A stretch of DNA of 49,248 bases from Hyunsoonleella jejuensis (GCF_900111025.1 NZ_FOFN01000006.1:1-49248); one strand, 5' to 3'. Counted from the first letter of the stretch, positions 1 through 7,163 are shown. A program made the numbers and translations. The notes: generated from the sequence alone by a model not told the origin.

Positions 1-71
1 GAGCTACTGACGTTTCAACAACTTGAAATCGAGTTTTTATACTCAAAGAACTGAACGAAATCTTAGTAGTA

Positions 72-142
72 AAAGAGAGAGGGTTACCAATGTTGATGAA
101 GTCCAAAGCTTCACCGTGTATACTAACCTTATTTCTCTCTTT
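72..142. other. Nested inverted repeat (long stem-loop)
   Basis: Three successive inverted-repeat segments nest around one centre. AAAGAGAGA (72-80) pairs with TCTCTCTTT (134-142), GGTTA (82-86) with TAACC (124-128), and TGAAG (97-101) with CTTCA (109-113). Bases 1-190 hold no gene that I can support. The structure could be the 3' region of a gene to the left of the window, or an RNA fold. It does not share the TTGC / GCAA arms of the cassette repeats. Its role is unknown. Confidence 0.45.
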
Positions 143-190
143 TGTTCTTTCTGATTAATAGTCTAATTTATTGAATTGTAAACTTAAGCC

Positions 191-317
191 GTGTATAAAA
201 AATTGCTATTTTTAGCTAAACCAATGTTAGTTGCTTTGCTTGCTTGCATCTGATTTTCCTTCGGAAAATCCTCGCACACAAGCACGCAACTTTCCATACA
301 CATAAACGTTGTGCCCA
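191..317 (+). repeat. Cassette-type palindromic repeat R1 (attC-like)
   Basis: The outer arms are 191-206 (GTGTATAAAAAATTGC) and 286-301 (GCAACTTTCCATACAC), complementary at 13 of 16 positions. They enclose a perfect 8-bp hairpin, GATTTTCC / GGAAAATC, with a 3-base loop (252-270). The right end runs AAACGTTGTGCCCA (304-317). Bases 308-317 of it are the exact reverse complement of bases 1350-1359 after the next gene. This is the layout of an integron attC site, but the core box GTTGTGC does not fit GTTRRRY. Confidence 0.7.
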
Positions 318-361
318 ATTAAAAAAGTCACTTAAACAAAGGAAATTCAGGAAAATGATAT

Positions 362-392
362 TATATTTGATACTATCAAATGATAGTATCAA
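362..392 (+). promoter_or_regulatory. Candidate promoter with 12-bp perfect palindrome ahead of the Fic gene
   Basis: TATATTTG (362-369) matches the Bacteroidetes -7 consensus TAnnTTTG exactly. It overlaps the left arm of a perfect 12-bp inverted repeat, TTGATACTATCA (367-378) and TGATAGTATCAA (381-392), separated by AA. The palindrome ends two bases before the ATG at 395. No clear -33 TTG is seen at the usual distance. Placement suggests an operator for autoregulation or an RNA hairpin limiting translation initiation. This is an inference from position only. Confidence 0.55.
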
Positions 393-394
393 GA

Positions 395-1348
395 ATGAAA
401 CCACCTTACGAAATAACATCATCAATATTAAAGTTAATAACTTCTATTTCTGAAAAAATTGGAGAAGTTAATGCAAGTTTATTAAACAGACCTTCACCTA
501 AATTGCGAAAGCAGAATAAAATTAAAACTATTCATTCCTCTCTAAAAATTGAGGGAAACACTTTAACTGAAGAACAAATAACAGCATTGCTAGAGAACAA
601 AAGAGTTCTTGGTCCAAAAAAAGATGTACTTGAAGTATTAAATGCTATCAAAATTTATGAGAATTTAGAAAAATATAAACCATCGAATGAAAAATCTTTC
701 TTAAAAGCCCACAAAGACTTAATGGAAGGTTTAGTTGAAAAATCAGGAAAGTACAGAAATCAAGGAGTTGGAATAGTAAAAGGTTCAAAAGTAGAACATC
801 TTGCACCTCCTTTTGAAAATGTCCCTTTCTTAATGAAAGATCTTTTTGACTACTTAAAAACTTCAAATGAAATTGAATTAATAAAAAGTTGTGTTTTTCA
901 TTATGAGATGGAATTTATTCATCCATTTTTAGACGGAAATGGAAGAATGGGAAGATTATGGCAAACTTTAATTCTTATGGAAAAATATCCTTTATTTGAA
1001 TTTTTGCCTTTTGAAACTTTAATCAGCGAAGACCAAGAAAAATATTACAAAGCTTTAGCTGAAAGTGATAAATCTGGAAATTCAACAAATTTTATTGAAT
1101 ATATGCTTAATGTAATTGACATTTCAATCAGTCAATTACTTAATTTCAATGATAGAACCTTAAGCGAGAAGGAAAGATTAGAATACTTTATTTCATTGAA
1201 TAAAATTGAATTTACTCGTAAAGATTATATGAATATTTTTAAAGATATATCTTCTGCAACAGCAAGTAGAGATTTAAAAAAAGGAGTTGAATTTGAATTG
1301 TTTGAGAAAATTGGTGAAAGAAATAAAACAATTTATAGATTAAAATAA
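395..1348 (+). CDS. Fic family protein (AMP-transferase fold) with self-inhibitory motif
   Basis: Fic enzymes usually transfer AMP from ATP to hydroxyl side chains of target proteins. The catalytic motif HPFLDGNGRMGR is at about residues 176-187 of the 317-residue protein and is complete. An N-terminal SLKIEGN motif (about 49-55) fits the inhibitory [S/T]xxxE[G/N] helix that blocks ATP binding in class II Fic proteins, so the enzyme is probably self-restrained and not partnered by a separate antitoxin. The last 60 residues look like a winged-helix segment. I chose ATG 395 because the family commonly starts MKPPYEI; an in-frame ATG at 380 lies inside the palindrome. The gene is flanked by repeats R1 and R2 and fills one cassette. 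The target protein is unknown. Confidence 0.9.
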   Translation: MKPPYEITSSILKLITSISEKIGEVNASLLNRPSPKLRKQNKIKTIHSSLKIEGNTLTEEQITALLENKRVLGPKKDVLEVLNAIKIYENLEKYKPSNEKSFLKAHKDLMEGLVEKSGKYRNQGVGIVKGSKVEHLAPPFENVPFLMKDLFDYLKTSNEIELIKSCVFHYEMEFIHPFLDGNGRMGRLWQTLILMEKYPLFEFLPFETLISEDQEKYYKALAESDKSGNSTNFIEYMLNVIDISISQLLNFNDRTLSEKERLEYFISLNKIEFTRKDYMNIFKDISSATASRDLKKGVEFELFEKIGERNKTIYRLK

Positions 1349-1349
1349 C

Positions 1350-1490
1350 TGGGCACAACAAGGTATAAGCTGTATTGCTAGCTAATTGCAAACTTGGGAA
1401 AGTTCTCGCGAACTTTCTAATCCGTAATTATTTACTTACTTTTAGCTTGACAAAACCGCAACAAAGCTTATACAGAAACGTTGGCAAACA
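1350..1490 (+). repeat. Cassette-type palindromic repeat R2 (attC-like)
   Basis: The left end TGGGCACAAC (1350-1359) is the exact complement of 308-317 before the Fic gene. The outer arms are 1363-1378 (GTATAAGCTGTATTGC) and 1458-1473 (GCAACAAAGCTTATAC), matching at 14 of 16 positions. They enclose the hairpin GAAAGTTC-TCGC-GAACTTTC (1398-1417, perfect 8-bp stem). The right end, AAACGTTGGC up to 1485, has a 6-bp complement GCCAAC at 2375-2380 beyond the next gene. Confidence 0.75.
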
Positions 1491-1503
1491 TAAACTAATA
1501 ATA

Positions 1504-2316
1504 ATGGCTGCAATTAACAGGCGAAATATGGTAGCAAACTTTAAATTGATTACCCTCATATTATTTTTACATGCGGTGTGCAGCTTTGTTTATGCACAAA
1601 ACGACACTACTAGTAACTCTACGGTTATTTGGAACAAGATTGAAGCCATTACCCCTACGATCGTTACGCTGCCAAATAGCTTCGATTCAACAAAAAACTA
1701 TACTCTGGTAATAGGACTTCATGGGTTTGGAAGTACAGCTGAAAGTTTTCAAAGTTTAAGCAAACCATTTACCGATGCTGGATTTATTTTTGCAACACCC
1801 GAAGCACCATACAGCTACTTAAGAAAAGACGGGGCTATAGGATATGAGTGGTTTCTGTATGATATTTCGTCCTATATCATGCTAGAAAGACCTGCATCCG
1901 AATTAGAAATATCTGCTATGCGTGTGACCACTGAAAAGCAGATGAATAAGGTTATTGAAGATTTAAAAGCGCAGTACAACATTGGGGAAATTTATTTTGC
2001 AGGCATGTCACAAGGTGGCATTATCACCTACCTAAGTGGAATCCATCATCATGACAAAATTGACGGTATGATCATATTCGGATCTGTAGTTGATGAAGAT
2101 TGGCTGGGTACAGATGATATTCAAAACGGCAAGGGTGTAAGAACTCTGATTATTCAAGGTGAAAAAGACACGGCTGTACCATTTAAATATGCAGAAGCAG
2201 CACGTGATCTTCTGATTAAGAATGGATATGAAGTTACCTACAAAACATTTGATGGAGGTCATATCGTCCCTAAACATCTTTTGCCTTTTGTAATTGATTG
2301 GATAAATAAAAAGTGA
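1504..2316 (+). CDS. Secreted alpha/beta hydrolase (esterase / phospholipase-carboxylesterase type)
   Basis: The protein has about 270 residues, with a signal peptide (hydrophobic stretch near residues 14-31, ending FVYAQ) that sends it across the inner membrane. A catalytic triad can be read from sequence: Ser169 in GMSQGG, Asp222 in GEKDTAVP and His253 in GGHIVP. GLHGFGS near residue 71 is the oxyanion-hole strand. The family hydrolyses small carboxylic esters or lysophospholipids; the substrate cannot be told here. The reading frame is open back to 1375, but that part is repeat R2, so I start at ATG 1504. ATG 1528 (MVANFK) is equally plausible and gives a more typical signal peptide. It sits alone between repeats R2 and R3. 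Confidence 0.85.
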   Translation: MAAINRRNMVANFKLITLILFLHAVCSFVYAQNDTTSNSTVIWNKIEAITPTIVTLPNSFDSTKNYTLVIGLHGFGSTAESFQSLSKPFTDAGFIFATPEAPYSYLRKDGAIGYEWFLYDISSYIMLERPASELEISAMRVTTEKQMNKVIEDLKAQYNIGEIYFAGMSQGGIITYLSGIHHHDKIDGMIIFGSVVDEDWLGTDDIQNGKGVRTLIIQGEKDTAVPFKYAEAARDLLIKNGYEVTYKTFDGGHIVPKHLLPFVIDWINKK

Positions 2317-2374
2317 CCCTAAAAACGTTTATCAACAAAACCTACACGCAATACCCTATGGTTTACTGCGCATA

Positions 2375-2500
2375 GCCAACCCAACGTTGAGGGTTATAGC
2401 ACAACTGACGTGTTACTACGCTGCAAAAAAATCAGCACTCTTGAAAACAGCTGGTTTTTTTACGACTCCCATAACACTCTATAACCCTCAACGGTCAGGG
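2375..2500 (+). repeat. Divergent palindromic repeat R3
   Basis: The left part (GCCAAC at 2375, then GTTGAGGGTTATAG) is complementary to CTATAACCCTCAAC near 2479-2492. Inside is a hairpin of AAAAAAATCAGC (2425-2436) with GCTGGTTTTTTT (2450-2461), 11 of 12 paired. The arms differ from the TTGC / GCAA type of R1, R2 and R5. It abuts R4 and shares its right edge with it. The stretch 2317-2662 has no gene; it is filled by R3 and R4. Confidence 0.6.
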
Positions 2501-2660
2501 AATAACTACGCATCAATTAGCTTTAAGACTTTCTGCTAGCTTTTTTTCTTAACTTGCACTACAGCACACAACATGAGGATATACTCTATAGATGCGCAGC
2601 TAATGCTCTTAACGTGTATGCTGCGCATCCACAGAGCATAATCCCTGACCGTTGGCGGTA
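2491..2660 (+). repeat. Divergent palindromic repeat R4
   Basis: The outer arms ACGGTCAGGGAATAAC (2491-2506) and CATAATCCCTGACCGT (2637-2652) pair at 13 of 16 positions. Inside is a perfect 10-bp stem GATGCGCAGC (2591-2600) with GCTGCGCATC (2620-2629). The right end GTTGGCGGTA (2651-2660) is the exact reverse complement of TACCGCCAAC at 3670-3679, after the following gene. R3 and R4 lie back to back with no gene between them. Confidence 0.65.
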
Positions 2661-2662
2661 AT

Positions 2663-3664
2663 ATGAACAAAACTATGTGGTTTGAACAATTAACAGGATT
2701 TAAAGAAGAATCACCTGAAAATGTGAGAAATAATATTGAGATTAAAGGAAACGAAATTGTTTCACTGATAAATTCTCGCAGTTTTTTATTCGGAAAGTTA
2801 GATATTCTGACTTTAGCCGAACTTAAAAAATTAAACAAGAACATTAAAGATTATAACGAGAAAATTAAAGTAACTGAAATAGTCGCTGATGTTCAAGAAT
2901 TACATTGTCAGAAAGAAAACTCAAACGCTCTATTTCAAGCTGCCTCACAATTTAATTTACTTGAAATGGTTAGCCCAACTATAACACCAGAACAAGGAAT
3001 TGACAGATATGAGTTTGACTATACTCAAGGACCAGCTTGTGCAATTTCTTGTGGAGCTGGAACTATCTACAGGAATTATTTTGTAGAAGTAAATGAACAA
3101 ATTGGACAAACTGTAAATAACCAAATTGATTGTTTAGATTTAATAGGAAAAGAATTGAATAATGAAAAATTGAATTTATGGAAAATGCAGAATGGTTATG
3201 CTTTAGTAAATCAAAACGGACTTTTAGCTATTAATAAAAGAATTGCTGAACTAACTGAAATTGAAAGAGAAGAGCTAAAAGAGAAACTTAAAACAGGAAT
3301 TCAATGGAATACAGAGGTTACCAAATCAGCTAAAAAGCAAATAGTTTCTCAAATATACTGTTCAGCACTTCCAGTTGCATATAGTCACATAGAATCTTTT
3401 TATTGGGAATACTTTGCGAGAGTGATTTTGGAAGCAACTTATGAGTCAACTCTACTTGCAGGAGTATTAAATATGGAAAATAATAAATCAAATAAAATTT
3501 TTCTTACTTTGGTTGGTGGTGGAGCGTTTGGAAACGAAGAATATTGGATTTTAGAATCTATGCAAAAAGCGATTAGAAAGTTTAAAAATGTCCCGTTAGA
3601 TATAAGAATTGTGAGTTATAGAAGCTCTAATCTAAATTTGAGGAAATGTATTGAGGAAATATAA
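2663..3664 (+). CDS. Uncharacterised protein, macrodomain-like C-terminal motif
   Basis: I do not recognise a named family with certainty. The 333-residue protein has no signal peptide or membrane segment. A central block (about residues 90-140) reads LFQAASQFNLLEMVSP, then TQGPACAISCGAG and YRNYF. The C-terminal part has FLTLVGGGAFGNEEYWI at about 280-296, followed by an amphipathic helix and a strand IRIVSY. A glycine-rich loop after a hydrophobic strand, with FGN and a Trp-Ile, resembles ADP-ribose-binding macrodomain-like proteins, so a role in ADP-ribose or NAD metabolism is possible. This is pattern-level inference only. The ATG lies three bases after repeat R4, and R5 begins six bases after the stop, so this is a tightly packed single-gene cassette. 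Confidence 0.75.
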   Translation: MNKTMWFEQLTGFKEESPENVRNNIEIKGNEIVSLINSRSFLFGKLDILTLAELKKLNKNIKDYNEKIKVTEIVADVQELHCQKENSNALFQAASQFNLLEMVSPTITPEQGIDRYEFDYTQGPACAISCGAGTIYRNYFVEVNEQIGQTVNNQIDCLDLIGKELNNEKLNLWKMQNGYALVNQNGLLAINKRIAELTEIEREELKEKLKTGIQWNTEVTKSAKKQIVSQIYCSALPVAYSHIESFYWEYFARVILEATYESTLLAGVLNMENNKSNKIFLTLVGGGAFGNEEYWILESMQKAIRKFKNVPLDIRIVSYRSSNLNLRKCIEEI

Positions 3665-3669
3665 AGTAC

Positions 3670-3800
3670 TACCGCCAACAATGGCTATAAGTAATTGCTG
3701 GTTCTCGCCTACTTCTGAAAATCCTCGCGGATTTTCAGTTTGGTGTGTACTTGAAAAGTTAAGTGCTAAAGCACGCAACTAATCATATACAAAACCGTTC
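3670..3800 (+). repeat. Cassette-type palindromic repeat R5 (best-preserved copy)
   Basis: It starts with TACCGCCAAC (3670-3679), the complement of the bases before the upstream gene. It continues ATGGCTATAAGTAATTGC and ends GCAACTAATCATATAC ... CCGTT near 3799, the arms pairing imperfectly with TTGC / GCAA at the inner edges. The inner hairpin CTGAAAATCC-TCGC-GGATTTTCAG (3715-3738) is a perfect 10-bp stem. R8, R9, R11 and the reverse-strand copy near rnpB carry recognisable pieces of the same sequence. Confidence 0.8.
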
Positions 3801-3827
3801 TGTTTAATTATGACCAACCGCTAACCA

Positions 3828-4553
3828 ATGATAAAATTCTTTAGAAAAATTCGGCAAAAACTACTTTCTGAAAATAAATTCAGCAAATATCTAATTTATG
3901 CTGTTGGAGAAATTATACTTGTGGTTATTGGAATTCTTATCGCTCTAGGAATAAATAATTGGAATGACGCAAATAATCTTACAACGAAGGAAATAACGCT
4001 TTTAATTGAAATGAAATCGAATTTAGAGTCGGATATTGAAGGTCTAAGGTGGGATATTAATAAAAATGAAAAACTGTTAAAAGCCAACCAAATTGTACTT
4101 AAAAGTTTACAAAATGGCATTTATCACGATTCTTTAGATCTATACTATTCATGGATAAAAGGAAATACTGTTTTTGTTAAAAATACTTCGGCCTTTAAAA
4201 ATTTAGAGTCTTTTGGACTAGACATCATAAAAAACGATAGTTTGCGAATAAAAATCACAAATTTATATTCTACACGATATGAATACATAAGGTTTATAGA
4301 ACAAGTAAGAGATGAGAAGTTTCAATATGAGCAAATTATACCTCAAATTACCAAACACTTAAGGTTAAGGTCTGAAAATTTATATGAACCAATTAATGTT
4401 GATGAGTTATCAAAGAATAATGAATTCAAGTCGGTTATTAAATTAAATTGTGATATGAGAAATTATATAATCACAATATATAAAGACATAGAAAAAACAA
4501 TCACTGAACTTATCAAGGCAATTGAATTAGAACTTAAGGAAAAAAAACAGTAA
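3828..4553 (+). CDS. DUF6090 family membrane-anchored protein (first copy)
   Basis: A 241-residue protein of the flavobacterial DUF6090 family, function unknown. The N-terminus MIKFFRKIRQKLL is basic and amphipathic. One strong membrane segment follows, YAVGEIILVVIGILIALG (about 25-42), ending in the family signature NNWN. The rest is a predicted alpha-helical extracytoplasmic domain rich in Lys, Glu and Asn. A paralogue at 6393-7160 shares the first 45 residues almost completely and then diverges. It sits alone between repeats R5 and R6, in the same orientation as all genes of the array. Confidence 0.85.
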   Translation: MIKFFRKIRQKLLSENKFSKYLIYAVGEIILVVIGILIALGINNWNDANNLTTKEITLLIEMKSNLESDIEGLRWDINKNEKLLKANQIVLKSLQNGIYHDSLDLYYSWIKGNTVFVKNTSAFKNLESFGLDIIKNDSLRIKITNLYSTRYEYIRFIEQVRDEKFQYEQIIPQITKHLRLRSENLYEPINVDELSKNNEFKSVIKLNCDMRNYIITIYKDIEKTITELIKAIELELKEKKQ

Positions 4554-4557
4554 AGCA

Positions 4558-4670
4558 TAACACGATGTATAGTTAGTTGCTAGGTCACTTACGCCTAACG
4601 AACATGCTATCCTTGATTTATTGTTAAATTAGTTACTTTAACACGCTACAAACCATATACGAAAACGTAA
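4558..4670 (+). repeat. Cassette-type palindromic repeat R6
   Basis: The left arm GTATAGTTAGTTGC (4567-4580) and the right arm GCTACAAACCATATAC (4645-4660) pair imperfectly. The right end continues GAAAACGTAATGTG. The inner hairpin is weaker than in R1, R2 and R5. Left-end bases CATAACAC recur at R7 and, as CATAACAA, at R9, so these three copies form a subgroup. Confidence 0.6.
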
Positions 4671-4690
4671 TGTGGCATTAAACGCACAAC

Positions 4691-5551
4691 ATGGAAACCA
4701 TAAGGGAATTTTTGGAGTTTGAACTTATTAGTGTCGGAGATTATAAAATACGGGTTTATACATTAATGACCGTCTTAATAATTTTTCTAATTACCAAATT
4801 CATATTATGGGTAATTAAAAATACCCTTATTCGAAAACGAAAGTTTAAAAAACTTGATAAAGGGAGTGCTTATGCCTTGTTTCAAATTATTAATTATGTG
4901 ATATGGGTAATTGCAGTAGGGTTTATTTTAGAGACGGTTGGCGTTAAAGTAACTGTACTAATAGCCGGTTCTGCTGCTTTGCTCGTTGGAGTAGGATTAG
5001 GACTGCAGCAAACATTTAACGATGTGATATCAGGAATAATTTTACTTTCAGAACAGTCTATAAAAATTGATGATGTCTTGGATATTGATGGTGATATCGT
5101 AAAGATTCAAAGTATTGGATTACGAACATCCAAGGCATTAAATACAGATGATGTTTCTATTATTATTCCAAATTCGTTAATTACAACAAATAAAGTTATA
5201 AACTGGAGCCACCAGACCATGAAGACGCGCTTTAGAATTGATGTTGGTGTTGCTTATGGGAGCGATATCGACTTAGTTATAAAAATTTTGGAAGAAAGTG
5301 CCTTTGAGCACCCAGATATATCAGACCGCGGATCGACTGAAGCACGATTAGTGAATTTTGGAAATTCATCATTAGATTTTCAAGTTTTGTTTTTTAGTAA
5401 AAATATATTCCGAATAAATAAAGTAAAAAGCGATATACGAAGAACTATTAGTCGGAAATTTGCTAGTAACAATATCTCTATTCCTTTTCCTCAAATGGAT
5501 TTGCATGTAAAATCAAATAATCCCGAAATATCAAAGAAGGATGAAACATAA
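4691..5551 (+). CDS. MscS-family mechanosensitive ion channel
   Basis: Small-conductance mechanosensitive channels open under membrane tension and release solutes after hypo-osmotic shock. The 286-residue protein has membrane segments at about 20-42 and 60-82. The pore-lining helix follows, with the Gly/Ala-rich run AGSAALLVGVGLGLQQ (about 92-107), then the conserved FNDVISGIILLSEQSIKIDDVL of the beta domain and IPNSLITTNKVINWS (about 160-174). A C-terminal alpha/beta domain completes the usual MscS core. There is no extra periplasmic sensor domain. It occupies one cassette between R6 and R7. The core residues look intact, so it should be functional. Confidence 0.92.
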   Translation: METIREFLEFELISVGDYKIRVYTLMTVLIIFLITKFILWVIKNTLIRKRKFKKLDKGSAYALFQIINYVIWVIAVGFILETVGVKVTVLIAGSAALLVGVGLGLQQTFNDVISGIILLSEQSIKIDDVLDIDGDIVKIQSIGLRTSKALNTDDVSIIIPNSLITTNKVINWSHQTMKTRFRIDVGVAYGSDIDLVIKILEESAFEHPDISDRGSTEARLVNFGNSSLDFQVLFFSKNIFRINKVKSDIRRTISRKFASNNISIPFPQMDLHVKSNNPEISKKDET

Positions 5552-5670
5552 CACTGGCTATAATCTATGGCTTGGTATGGCATTTCAACAAAAGTTTATG
5601 TAAATTTACATGGCTTCACTCCTACTTGGAATTTCTCCTTGGAACTCATTATAACCTAAACGATGTTTGT
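5552..5670 (+). repeat. Degenerate cassette-type repeat R7
   Basis: The left end ACATAACACTGGCTATAAT begins right at the stop codon of the channel gene. The right end CATTATAACCTAAACGATG (5647-5665) pairs with part of it. The interior contains the palindrome ATGTAAATTTACAT and the CTCCTACTTGGAATTTCTCC segment, related to the inner part of R5. The TTGC / GCAA inner edges are lost. Confidence 0.5.
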
Positions 5671-5754
5671 TATATGCTGAACGATAGTAGCAACGAAAAA
5701 CGGGAAAGCTGAAAACCGATTAGAGTAAGCACCTTAAACTAAAACTAACCAAAT

Positions 5755-6210
5755 ATGAAATCAACGTTTAAATTTTTAATTTCCGTGATTTGTTTTACAA
5801 CATTTTCCACTATTTCTGTTTTAGGACAAACAACTAATGAACAAAAGCTTTTGTACAAAACTGGAAATCCGGCCGATTGGCCTAAAGACCAAGACGCTGT
5901 TGTGTCTGCTCCAAATAATCATAAAATTTTATTAGAAAATGACAAAGTAAGAGTTTTGGAAGTAACTCTTGCACCTAAAGAATTAGAACCTGTACATCAT
6001 CATCAGTGGCCAAGTGTACTCTATATTATGGAAGCAGGAGATTTTATTGACCGTGATGGAGAAGGGAATGTAATTATGGACACTCGTCAAATACCTGAAC
6101 CTCTTGTTTTTCCAATGACGATGTATAAAAATCCAGAGGCACCACATTCGGTGGAGAATTTAAGTGAGACTAAACCAATACGGCTAATTAGGGTAGAAAT
6201 GAAGCAATAG
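5755..6210 (+). CDS. Secreted cupin-like protein
   Basis: A 151-residue protein with a clear signal peptide (hydrophobic run to about residue 24, ending VLGQ). The mature part looks like a single cupin barrel: ENDKVRVLEVTLAP, then PVHHHQWPSVLYIMEAG (about 80-96), where the His cluster is the likely metal-binding motif 1, and a second part with HSVENLS and LIRVEMK near the end. Cupins range from metal-dependent enzymes to sugar binders, and no activity can be assigned here. It stands alone between R7 and R8. About 85 bases separate the end of R7 from the ATG. Confidence 0.8.
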   Translation: MKSTFKFLISVICFTTFSTISVLGQTTNEQKLLYKTGNPADWPKDQDAVVSAPNNHKILLENDKVRVLEVTLAPKELEPVHHHQWPSVLYIMEAGDFIDRDGEGNVIMDTRQIPEPLVFPMTMYKNPEAPHSVENLSETKPIRLIRVEMKQ

Positions 6211-6232
6211 AGCTTTTATAACGGAAAAACAC

Positions 6233-6370
6233 GAACGTACAACGATAGCTATAAATAATCACTTATGCTCTGCCTTCTTCTGAAAATCCTTGCAGATTTT
6301 CAGTTTAACTTGTACCTGCAAACCTTGTAACTTCAACACAAAAGCACTTATAGCCGATAACGATATGTTT
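6233..6370 (+). repeat. Cassette-type palindromic repeat R8
   Basis: The left end ACAACGATAGCTATAAATAA (from 6240) and the right end AGCACTTATAGCCGATAACG (6343-6362) pair through GCTATAA / TTATAGC. The inner hairpin CTGAAAATC-CTTGCA-GATTTTCAG (6290-6313 region) has a 9-bp stem and is a close variant of the R5 hairpin. Bases TATGTTT (6364-6370) before the next gene are complementary to AAACATA (7164-7170) after it. Confidence 0.7.
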
Positions 6371-6392
6371 CATTATGACTAAACAATAGCCA

Positions 6393-7160
6393 ATGATAAA
6401 ATTCTTTAGAAAAATTAGAAAAAAACTACTAACTGAAAATAAATTCAGTAAGTACTTACTTTATGCTATTGGAGAAATTATTCTTGTGGTAATTGGAATT
6501 TTAATTGCATTAGGTGTTAACAATTGGAATCAAGAAAATAGAGACCATCGTATAGCTGATGATTTATTGGTTAGAATACATAGCGATTTGGTAAAAGATA
6601 CTATTGACTTCAAAAATGTTATTAAACATAACGATGTGTTAAGAGAAGATCTTAAAGAGTTGCTTGTAGAACTCTACAATGGAATTGATGATATGAATGA
6701 GGTAAGGAACTTCAGTGAAACGTGGGATCAAATGTTAGATCAAGCTTTTTCACCAAACGACAATACGTATCGAAGTATGTTAAGTTCAGGAACCCTAGGA
6801 CTTATTAAAAACGCGGAATTAAAAGATGAAATACTAGATTTATATAGCGAATATGATCAAACCAAAGCATTATTATTGTCTATCGGTGAATGGATGATTG
6901 GGATTGCTTCCTATATGGATTCTGAAACTGATTTTATAAAATTTGGCAGTGCCGTTTCTGATATATACACGACTCCAGAAATGTTCAATGAAAATGATTT
7001 TGCTTTTTTAAACAAAAAGGAAAGTCCAGAGTTTAAATTGTTTGTAAGAGCTATGGCTTCAGTGGCCTTTTATCAAAAGGCAAATAATTACTACCGACAG
7101 GAATTAATAAAAAAATGCAGTGTTGTTTTAAAATCTATTGATCAAGAACTAAATAAATAA
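6393..7160 (+). CDS. DUF6090 family membrane-anchored protein (second copy)
   Basis: A 255-residue paralogue of the 3828-4553 gene, again with function unknown. The N-terminal MIKFFRKIRKKLL, the membrane segment YAIGEIILVVIGILIALG (about 25-42) and NNWN are shared, while the soluble part differs strongly in sequence. It begins with a DDLLVRIHSDLVKD-type helix. Two members of one family in separate cassettes of the same array could come from duplication or independent capture. The strong conservation of only the first 45 residues argues for old divergence under constraint at the membrane end. Confidence 0.85.
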   Translation: MIKFFRKIRKKLLTENKFSKYLLYAIGEIILVVIGILIALGVNNWNQENRDHRIADDLLVRIHSDLVKDTIDFKNVIKHNDVLREDLKELLVELYNGIDDMNEVRNFSETWDQMLDQAFSPNDNTYRSMLSSGTLGLIKNAELKDEILDLYSEYDQTKALLLSIGEWMIGIASYMDSETDFIKFGSAVSDIYTTPEMFNENDFAFLNKKESPEFKLFVRAMASVAFYQKANNYYRQELIKKCSVVLKSIDQELNK

Positions 7161-7163
7161 AGA

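Noticed and set aside
1375-1503. N-terminal extension of the esterase gene
   Set aside because: The frame is open, but the DNA is the palindromic repeat R2 and the signal peptide starts only after it.
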